Positions 58,481 to 64,000 of a stretch of DNA of 64,000 nucleotides are shown here, piece after piece (positions within the stretch are counted from its first letter, which is position 1; each line of letters begins with the position of its first letter). The notes below the pieces were generated by a model. The model made no database searches and was not told the origin of the DNA. It was given only the letters and a program-made list of their open reading frames with translations. The stretch is from contig NZ_JACHOT010000001.1 in the NCBI RefSeq assembly GCF_014200015.1, forward strand, positions 1,178,001-1,242,000. Direction: 5' to 3'. A program made the position numbers and the translations under genes. The stretch is from Aminobacter niigataensis (GTDB taxonomy: Bacteria > Pseudomonadota > Alphaproteobacteria > Rhizobiales > Rhizobiaceae).

Positions 58481-58624
58481 GTGTGACACCCTCTGTCGTT
58501 GGCCGCCGACACCTAGGGTGAGCGCTTGGTTCGAATATGACTTAACCTGGATTGTTTCCGATAGGCTGACCAAACGGTAAATCACGCAGCCGACTGATTA
58601 ACGGTTCCGGCGGCCGACACAATG

Positions 58625-58990
58625 TCAGGCACCGGTCGGCTTGCTGCCGATCTTCCAGTAGCGCCAGGGCGTGAACCAGCGATAGCGCGACGCCAGCTGT
58701 TCCGGCACACGATCGATCCCATGAGTGCCCCACGGCCCGCAGCGAGACACCCTGAAAAGGCCCATCCAGCCGCCGGCCCACAGGCCATGGCGGGCAATCG
58801 CCTCGTGTGCGTATTCCGAGCAGGTCGGCATGTGCCGACACGCATTGCCGATGAAGCCCGAAAGCGTCAGCTGATAGAGCCGAACGAGCGACGTGCCGAG
58901 CACACGACCCGGCGTCTTGCGCCAGGGGCCGGGCCAATTGCGGCCCCGCGCCGCCGGTTCGCCATGGCTATGGTCGTGGCCGCGGCTCAT
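58625..58990 (-). CDS. yidD: Membrane protein insertion efficiency factor YidD
   Basis: A 121-residue protein with the YidD core LVRLYQLTLSGFIGNACRHM, PTCSEYAHEAIARHGLWAGG and RVSRCGPWGTHGIDRVP; the three cysteines are conserved. It helps YidC insert inner membrane proteins. The ATG at 58990 (MSRGHDHSHGEPA) gives a His-rich start; an ATG three codons upstream is also possible. It is separate from rnpA/yidC here, as is often the case in rhizobia. Confidence 0.92.
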   Translation of the reverse strand: MSRGHDHSHGEPAARGRNWPGPWRKTPGRVLGTSLVRLYQLTLSGFIGNACRHMPTCSEYAHEAIARHGLWAGGWMGLFRVSRCGPWGTHGIDRVPEQLASRYRWFTPWRYWKIGSKPTGA

Positions 58991-59088
58991 CGCCAGCATC
59001 GCTCGGAACTATTCATCCGCCATAGATGTCAATTCCGACATGCAGACGCAATGTCCGGCGCATAGGACCGCGCAGTTGCGGCGCCGTG

Positions 59089-59253
59089 TCACGCAAGCCA
59101 GCTGAGTTTCGCCGGTCGGTGGGGGCACCGATGCTGTGGGGCCTCGAGCTGTTGCCGACCGGCGCCGCAGCGTCCTGTGAAGCGAGGCGAATGGTCGGCC
59201 TGGAAAGTCGCGATGCGGAACATCTCGGCATAGGCGTTGAAGAGCGTCGGCAT
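59089..59253 (-). CDS. Small protein, 54 aa, divergent from a LysR regulator
   Basis: A 54-codon ORF starting MPTLFNAYAEMFRIATFQAD and ending AKLSWLA. The ribosome binding site GGAGGCAAG sits six bases before the ATG and is strong. The first 16 residues could form a short amphipathic helix, like small DUF1127 proteins, but the rest is Arg/Cys/His/Gln-rich and unlike that family. It is transcribed away from the LysR gene, 88 bases apart. Function unknown. Confidence 0.5.
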   Translation of the reverse strand: MPTLFNAYAEMFRIATFQADHSPRFTGRCGAGRQQLEAPQHRCPHRPAKLSWLA

Positions 59254-59341
59254 GGTCTTGCCTCCTTGATGAGGAGGATTTGACCGCCTCTGGTCGTTTC
59301 CTTCAAACGAGTATAACGTCCACCATGGATAACTTGAGATT

Positions 59342-60262
59342 ATGCGAATGAAGCGCGGGCAGTTGCCGCTGACAGCACTCAGGAGTTTCGAAGCTGCCGG
59401 GCGGCACCTGAGTTTCAGCCGCGCGGCGGAAGAGCTGTTTGTCACCCAGGCCGCCATCAGCCGCCAGATACGCGAACTGGAAACATTCCTGCAGCAGCCG
59501 CTGTTCGTGCGCTACCATCGACGTGTCGAGCTTACGGACGCCGGACAGAAGCTGCTTGGGCAATTGATCAAGAGTTTCGACGACATCGACAAGCGACTGT
59601 CGGAGCTGGCTGCAAAGCCCGCGCAGTCCGTGGTCAGCGTCAGTGTCGAGCCGTCGCTCGCCGCCTCCTGGCTGGTGCCTCGGCTCAACCGGTTTCGCCT
59701 GTTACGTCCGGACATCGACGTTTCGCTCGACGTGGACCCGCGCCTGATCGATTTCCGCAGCGACCAGGCAGAGCTTGCATTGCGCTTCAGCGCGCACAGC
59801 ACGTCGTGGCCGCGCAGCGAGGCCGAACGCCTGGCACCGGTCATCGATTCGCCGGTCGTGTCGCCTGCCCTGCTTGCCTCGGGCCCTGCCCTGGAGTGCC
59901 CGGCAGATCTCCGGCGCTACACGCTCCTGCATGAGGAAAACCGCCAGGGCTGGGCGCGTTGGTTCGAAGCCGCCGGCGCAGCGGAAGATGTGGCGGCAGC
60001 GCGTGGCCCGTTGTTGGCTGACGCCGCACTGTCGAAACAGGCGGCGATGCTCGGCCACGGGGTTGCGCTTGGCGATCTCTTGCTGGTGCGCGAGGAACTG
60101 GTGTCGGGAACGCTGGTCAAGCCGTTCGAGACCAACGTTGTCTGCGGCGCGTACTGGCTGGTCGCCAAAAGCCTGCGCAAGCTGTCGGAGCCTGCGGAAG
60201 CCTTTGCCGACTGGATCAGGGCAGAGTTCGAGGAAAGCCGGCGCTATCTGGAGAAATGCTAG
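59342..60262 (+). CDS. LysR-family (GcvA-like) transcriptional regulator
   Basis: A 306-residue regulator. The winged helix-turn-helix is LPLTALRSFEAAGRHLSFSR AAEELFVTQAAISRQI, a GcvA/AmpR subtype start. The ligand-binding domain includes PQSVVSVSVEPSLAASWLVP-like (SVEPSLAASWLVPRLNRFRL). In this subtype a divergent gene is usually the target, which here would be the 54-residue ORF. The spacer between them contains TCCACCATGGA (59319-59329), a short palindrome. Its 3' end overlaps the Fe-S scaffold gene by four bases. Confidence 0.9.
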   Translation: MRMKRGQLPLTALRSFEAAGRHLSFSRAAEELFVTQAAISRQIRELETFLQQPLFVRYHRRVELTDAGQKLLGQLIKSFDDIDKRLSELAAKPAQSVVSVSVEPSLAASWLVPRLNRFRLLRPDIDVSLDVDPRLIDFRSDQAELALRFSAHSTSWPRSEAERLAPVIDSPVVSPALLASGPALECPADLRRYTLLHEENRQGWARWFEAAGAAEDVAAARGPLLADAALSKQAAMLGHGVALGDLLLVREELVSGTLVKPFETNVVCGAYWLVAKSLRKLSEPAEAFADWIRAEFEESRRYLEKC

Positions 60263-60699
60263 GCCGCGGCCTGCTTGCGCTCGATCTGGCCGATGGCATC
60301 TACCACGGCGTCGAAGGTCAGCATGGTCGAGGCATGGCGCGCCTTGTAGTCGCGCACCGGCTCCAGGTATTTGAGGTCGTCGAAGCGGCCCTCGGGCGGC
60401 GTGCCGCCCTCCTTGAGCATGCGCAGCATAGCCTCGCGCACGGCGCGAAGCTCGACGGCGCTGGCGCCAACGACGTGCTCGGCCATGATCGACGACGACG
60501 CCTGGCCCAGCGCACAGGCCTTCACTTCATGGGCGAAGTCGGTGACGACGCCGTTTTCCATCTTGAGATCAATGGTGACGGTCGAGCCACACAGCTTGGA
60601 ATGCGCGGTGGCCGACGCATCAGGATGATCGAGGCGTCCAAGCCGGCCGATATTTCCGGCAAAGCCAAGAATTTTCGTGTTGTAGATGTCGTCAATCAA
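60259..60699 (-). CDS. NifU/IscU-like Fe-S scaffold lacking the third cysteine
   Basis: A 146-residue protein of the IscU/SufU-type scaffold family. It starts MIDDIYNTKILGFAGNIGRL. Two of the three scaffold cysteines are visible: C37 in KLCGSTVTIDL and C62 in VKACALGQASSS. At the third position, canonical K-C, the sequence reads ARHASTML, so His122 or Arg121 replaces Cys. The start TTG at 60699 follows GAGTGAAAAA. It is divergent from folE and convergent with the LysR gene. It may be a specialised alphaproteobacterial form rather than the main scaffold. Confidence 0.85.
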   Translation of the reverse strand: MIDDIYNTKILGFAGNIGRLGRLDHPDASATAHSKLCGSTVTIDLKMENGVVTDFAHEVKACALGQASSSIMAEHVVGASAVELRAVREAMLRMLKEGGTPPEGRFDDLKYLEPVRDYKARHASTMLTFDAVVDAIGQIERKQAAA

Positions 60700-60765
60700 C
60701 TTTTTTCACTCTGAGTGCGTGTTATGAGCAACTCTTGTCGCTGTCGCATCTTTCAATCGTCGTCT

Positions 60766-60785
60766 CCACCTATATATAATGGTGG
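60766..60785. promoter_or_regulatory. Inverted repeat over likely folE promoter
   Basis: CCACC-TATATATAAT-GGTGG: five-base arms flank a TATAAT-like -10 for folE, and the opposite strand also reads TATATA toward the scaffold gene. It could be an operator for a repressor or simply a promoter; the regulator is unknown. Confidence 0.4.
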
Positions 60786-60836
60786 CGCTCGCTTCCCGGC
60801 AAGGCAACAGGACTGACATCGGGAGGAGGGGCGAAA

Positions 60837-60935
60837 ATGAGCAGCTTTAGGTACGGCACTCAATCGGTGGTCCCTGAAGTGGCTGTGTCCGTTCAACTCG
60901 TCCCTGCTCAGACAGGGACTACTGGAGACGCCTGA
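60837..60935 (+). CDS. Candidate leader ORF (32 aa) immediately upstream of folE
   Basis: ATG at 60837 follows GGGAGGAGGGG. The ORF reads [20 protein letters not shown] and ends TGTTGDA; its TGA is one base before the folE ATG. No hydrophobic region or family match is visible. The tight spacing suggests translational coupling or a leader peptide. Its 3' half contains a hairpin GTCCCTG-CTCAGA-CAGGGAC (60900-60919), and an earlier GTCCCTG (60870-60876) could compete for the same complement. It could be noise, but the ribosome binding site is stronger than folE's own GGAG. Confidence 0.45.
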   Translation: MSSFRYGTQSVVPEVAVSVQLVPAQTGTTGDA

Positions 60936-60936
60936 T

Positions 60937-61572
60937 ATGGATGCCGTTGCCAAGAAGCTGATGCCGCAATCAGCCTATATGGAGAAGCCTGCAACCGACC
61001 GGCCCACCGAGGCCGAGGTCGAAGCTGCAGTGAGTGTTCTTTTGCGCTGGACTGGCGACAATCCGGCGCGCGAAGGCCTTATCGACACGCCGAAGCGCGT
61101 GACCAAGGCTTTCCGCGAGATGTTCAACGGCTACGACATGTGCCCGGCCGAAGAACTCGGCCGCACCTTCGAGGAAGTGGCCGGGTATGACGACCTCGTC
61201 ATCGTCCGCGATATTAAATTCCATTCGCATTGCGAGCACCACATGGTGCCGATCATCGGCAAGGCCCATGTCGGCTATTTGCCGGACGGCAAGGTCGTCG
61301 GCCTGTCCAAGATCGCCCGCGTGGTCGACATCTTCGCCCACCGGCTGCAGACCCAGGAAGCAATGACGGCGCAGATTGCCGGTGTCATCCAGGACGTGCT
61401 AAATCCGCGCGGCGTCGCCGTGATGATCGAGGCCGAGCACATGTGCATGGCCATGCGCGGCATCCGCAAGCAAGGGTCGTCGACCCTGACCTCGACCTTC
61501 ACCGGCGTTTTCCGGGACACCCCCGAAGAACAGGTCCGGTTTGTCACCATGATACGAGCCGGCGGGCTCTAA
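60937..61572 (+). CDS. folE: GTP cyclohydrolase I (FolE, type IA)
   Basis: A 211-residue enzyme turning GTP into dihydroneopterin triphosphate, the first step of folate synthesis. Zinc and catalytic motifs are [20 protein letters not shown] and [20 protein letters not shown]. The N-terminus has a 30-residue extension before [18 protein letters not shown]. The ribosome binding site GGAG is nine bases before ATG 60937, inside the last codons of the leader ORF. hisI follows 37 bases downstream. Confidence 0.96.
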   Translation: MDAVAKKLMPQSAYMEKPATDRPTEAEVEAAVSVLLRWTGDNPAREGLIDTPKRVTKAFREMFNGYDMCPAEELGRTFEEVAGYDDLVIVRDIKFHSHCEHHMVPIIGKAHVGYLPDGKVVGLSKIARVVDIFAHRLQTQEAMTAQIAGVIQDVLNPRGVAVMIEAEHMCMAMRGIRKQGSSTLTSTFTGVFRDTPEEQVRFVTMIRAGGL

Positions 61573-61609
61573 TCCCCCCTCGCCGGTTCCCGAAACCCAG
61601 GATCCGGCG

Positions 61610-62068
61610 ATGTCTGTTCTGAAATTCTCCGAAGCTACCAGCGACAAGCGCGCGCTAGAAGATGGCGAGGTGTTCACGCCGCGCTTCGACGCGAACGGCT
61701 TGGTCACCGCCGTCGTCACCGATGCCACCGACGGCATGCTGCTGATGGTCGCGCATATGAATGCCGAGGCGTTGGCGCTTTCGATCGAGACCGGCATCGC
61801 GCACTACTGGTCGCGGTCCCGCGGCTCGCTCTGGAAGAAGGGCGAGACCTCGGGCAATTTCCAGCACATCGAGGAGATGCGGACCGACTGCGATCAGGAC
61901 GCGGTCTGGCTGCGCGTAAAAGTTTCCGGCCACGACGCAACCTGTCACACCGGCAGGCGTTCCTGTTTCTATCGGACGGTGGGGCAAAAAGACGGCTTCG
62001 CGACGCTTAGCGCGGACGGCAGCGCCTCGCTGTTCGATGCAGACGAGACCTACCGCAAGAAATCGTGA
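61610..62068 (+). CDS. hisI: Phosphoribosyl-AMP cyclohydrolase
   Basis: A 152-residue zinc enzyme of histidine synthesis that opens the adenine ring of phosphoribosyl-AMP. The family blocks are [51 protein letters not shown] and [13 protein letters not shown], with the metal cysteines in the last two blocks. There is no HisE domain. It is linked to folE by position and probably by transcript. Confidence 0.95.
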   Translation: MSVLKFSEATSDKRALEDGEVFTPRFDANGLVTAVVTDATDGMLLMVAHMNAEALALSIETGIAHYWSRSRGSLWKKGETSGNFQHIEEMRTDCDQDAVWLRVKVSGHDATCHTGRRSCFYRTVGQKDGFATLSADGSASLFDADETYRKKS

Positions 62069-62152
62069 ACCGGCTTCCCGTCCTGCAACACAAAGATTCA
62101 CGATTTTAATACGTGTCCAGTGTACTCTGTACGCGGGACAAGGGAGATCGTG

Positions 62153-63124
62153 ATGCTCGAATGGGCGTCGTTCCATGCGCGTCAGAACGTCCGGGAAGCA
62201 AACGGCTTTTCCTCGGGCACGGGCGCCGACGATCCGAAGCTAGCCAAAGAAACCGGAATCTCCCTCGCGCTCGGCGGCGGTGCCGCGCGTGGCTGGGCAC
62301 ATATCGGCGTCCTGCGTGCGCTTGACGAGGCAGGCATCCGCATCAACATGATCGCCGGCACCTCCATCGGCGCACTGGTCGGCGGCTGCTATCTCGCCGG
62401 CAAACTCGACCAGCTCGAGGAGTTCGCCCGCAGCCTGACCAAGCGCCGCATCTTCGGCCTGTTCGACCTGCAGATCGTCGGCAATGGCCTGTTCGGCGGC
62501 ATGAAGCTCGACTCGCGCATGCAGCAGCACATGGCGGGCGTCACCTTCGAGGACCTGCCAAAGCCGTTCGTCTGCGTTGCTGCCGAAATCCGCACCGGCC
62601 ACGAAATCTGGCTGTCGAGCGGTTCGCTGATCAAGGCGATGCGCGCGTCCTATGCCCTGCCCGGTGTTTTCGAGCCGGTGACCTGCAATGGCCGCGTCCT
62701 GGTAGACGGAGCGCTGGTCAATCCGGTGCCGGTCTCGGTCTGCCGTGCCAACGAGCAGCCGCTCGTCGTTGCCGTCAACCTGCACTATGACCTGTTCGGC
62801 CGCGCGGCCGTCATCAAGCACAGCGCCGGCGAACTGATGGTCGAGCGCGACGCCAAGCCGGCCGACCAGTACGACGCCAACCGCAGCGCGCGTGAATCGC
62901 GGCTGGGCATCAGCGGGGTAATGGTCGAGGCCTTCAACATCATCCAGGACCGCATCTCGCGGGCACGCCTCGCCGGCGACCCGCCCGACCTGTCGCTGCA
63001 GCCCAAGCTCGGCCACATCGGCCTGTCGGAGTTCCATCGCGCCGACGAAGCGATCCGGCTCGGCTACGAGGCCACCAAGGCACAGATGGACGAGATCGTC
63101 AGGCTGCAGGCCGTCCTGGGCTAA
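62153..63124 (+). CDS. Patatin-like phospholipase/esterase (RssA-like)
   Basis: A 323-residue serine hydrolase. The oxyanion loop is GGGAARGW (41-48), the nucleophile Ser71 is in GTSIG (69-73), and the catalytic Asp is in VDGALVNPVPV near 193. AAGGGAG lies ahead of ATG 62153, so the upstream frame from 62120 was dropped. It has no signal peptide and likely acts in the cytoplasm or at the inner face. It overlaps the convergent recJ gene by four bases. Confidence 0.9.
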   Translation: MLEWASFHARQNVREANGFSSGTGADDPKLAKETGISLALGGGAARGWAHIGVLRALDEAGIRINMIAGTSIGALVGGCYLAGKLDQLEEFARSLTKRRIFGLFDLQIVGNGLFGGMKLDSRMQQHMAGVTFEDLPKPFVCVAAEIRTGHEIWLSSGSLIKAMRASYALPGVFEPVTCNGRVLVDGALVNPVPVSVCRANEQPLVVAVNLHYDLFGRAAVIKHSAGELMVERDAKPADQYDANRSARESRLGISGVMVEAFNIIQDRISRARLAGDPPDLSLQPKLGHIGLSEFHRADEAIRLGYEATKAQMDEIVRLQAVLG

Positions 63125-64000
63125 GGCCCGGCAAGTGACGCGTCGATGACGCGCAGTTGGACCGTGCGGTTGCCATTCCAGTGATTGACCGACAGCGACC
63201 CGGCGACATGGACCGTGCGCCCGCTGTTCCTCAGCAGGAACTCGCCAAGCGGCGCTTCGGCGGACCGGAACGAGATGCCCTGGATGCGGCCGCCACTTTC
63301 AGACCTGAGGTCGATGCGCACGTGGCCTGTGCCGATCACCCTGACATCGGCCAGCTTGTGCCTCGGCAGGACGAAGGTTGGGGCTACGTGGCCCTGTCCG
63401 AACGGACCCGCCTTTTCCAATGACTCGACGAGTGCCAGCGTCGCACCTTCGGCGGCGAGCGCGCCGTCGACAAGCAGGCTTTCCTCGTCCTGCAGGCGGA
63501 ACACGTCTGCGGCCGCGCGTGCCTCGAAGAAGGCGCGCACCTCACCGAGCTTCGCGCGCTCGACGGTGATGCCGGCCGCCATGGCATGACCGCCACCCTT
63601 GACCAACAGCCCAGCCTCGACGGCCTCCCGAACCAGACGACCGAGATCGAAGCCCGAGACGGACCGCCCTGAGCCGGTGCCGACACCATTGCCGTTGAAG
63701 GCAATGGCGAAAGCCGGGCGACGGGCATGGTCCTTGAGCCGCGACGCCAGCAACCCGACAATGCCGGGATGCCAGGTCGTGTTGGCCGTCACCAGCACCG
63801 CTGGTCCAGGCCCGGCACCGATCTCCGCATCGGCCTCGGCGCGCGCCTCGGCCAGCATTACCGTCTCCATCGCCTGACGCTCCTGGTTCAGGCGATCGAG
63901 CGTTTCGGCGATCGTGCCTGCCTCGACCGGATCGTCGGTCACCAGCAGCTTGCTGCCGAGCGCCGCGTCGCCGATGCGCCCGCCGGCATTGATGCGCGGC
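63121..64000 (-). CDS. recJ: Single-stranded-DNA-specific exonuclease RecJ, C-terminal part (runs off the window)
   Basis: The C-terminal about 293 codons of RecJ, continuing beyond the right edge. Visible features: PRINAGGRIG at the edge, ETVMLAEARAEADAEIGAGP, NTTWHPGIVGLLASRLKDHA, the DHHA1-type GSGRSVSGFDLGRLVREA and KGGGHAMAAG, then the RecJ C-terminal OB fold ending VIDASLAGP. The N-terminal DHH domain is outside the window. RecJ degrades single-stranded DNA 5' to 3' in recombination and mismatch repair. Confidence 0.92.
   Translation of the reverse strand, partial: PRINAGGRIGDAALGSKLLVTDDPVEAGTIAETLDRLNQERQAMETVMLAEARAEADAEIGAGPGPAVLVTANTTWHPGIVGLLASRLKDHARRPAFAIAFNGNGVGTGSGRSVSGFDLGRLVREAVEAGLLVKGGGHAMAAGITVERAKLGEVRAFFEARAAADVFRLQDEESLLVDGALAAEGATLALVESLEKAGPFGQGHVAPTFVLPRHKLADVRVIGTGHVRIDLRSESGGRIQGISFRSAEAPLGEFLLRNSGRTVHVAGSLSVNHWNGNRTVQLRVIDASLAGP

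Overview
The window is about 64 kb of high-GC, gene-dense chromosome. Gene content and protein style point to an alphaproteobacterium of the Hyphomicrobiales, most like the Phyllobacteriaceae (Mesorhizobium or Aminobacter type). Supporting signs are a CckA-type hybrid kinase, a one-cysteine DksA, Omp25/RopB-like outer membrane proteins, a GTTC-N7-GTTC SOS box at dinB, a tandem glycine riboswitch ahead of gcvTHP, and rhizobial-type DUF families. The genus is an inference from protein style only.

Layout. 1-9.1 kb: a 42-residue membrane peptide, cyclopropane fatty acid synthase, a broken glycerophosphodiesterase gene, periplasmic CpdB, an AsnC-type regulator divergent from alanine dehydrogenase, a duplicated two-barrel outer membrane protein, a DUF1203 protein and an OmpA-family protein. 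9.2-12.4 kb: a tightly packed cysteine/sulfur operon (cysK-like, AlaX editing protein, sseA, GNAT). 12.6-21.6 kb: SDR, MFS, DEAD-box helicase, a 58-residue ORF, deoD, cckA, an isolated FliO-like protein and dksA. 21.9-33.8 kb: sixA, ycjX-ycjF, small secreted proteins and lipoproteins, a Kef-type antiporter, DUF924, GNAT, SOS-controlled dinB, an L,D-transpeptidase, a lone glycine-betaine-type binding protein and an O-methyltransferase. 33.9-40.4 kb: dnaE and the class III alcohol dehydrogenase operon. 40.5-47 kb: a cytochrome b561/molybdopterin pair, then the riboswitch-controlled glycine cleavage operon. 47-55.4 kb: GGDEF protein, parE, DUF2336, a MaoC/CoA-ester lyase pair, flavin reductase, nitroreductase and a repeat-containing secreted protein. 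55.5-64 kb: thrS, class D beta-lactamase, yidD, LysR regulator, NifU/IscU-like scaffold, folE, hisI, patatin-like esterase and the C-terminal part of recJ.

How it works together: most of this is core metabolism and information processing. I saw no CRISPR array, tRNA, rRNA, insertion sequence, prophage or obvious genomic island, and no large unknown multi-gene system. The least explained features are small: a 32-codon ORF with a strong ribosome binding site that ends one base before folE and overlaps two competing hairpins; an inverted repeat over the likely folE promoter; three other short ORFs with good ribosome binding sites; the decayed glycerophosphodiesterase; and the two-barrel outer membrane protein. 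Start codons were moved inward from the longest ORF wherever a ribosome binding site, an ATGA overlap or family length supported it.
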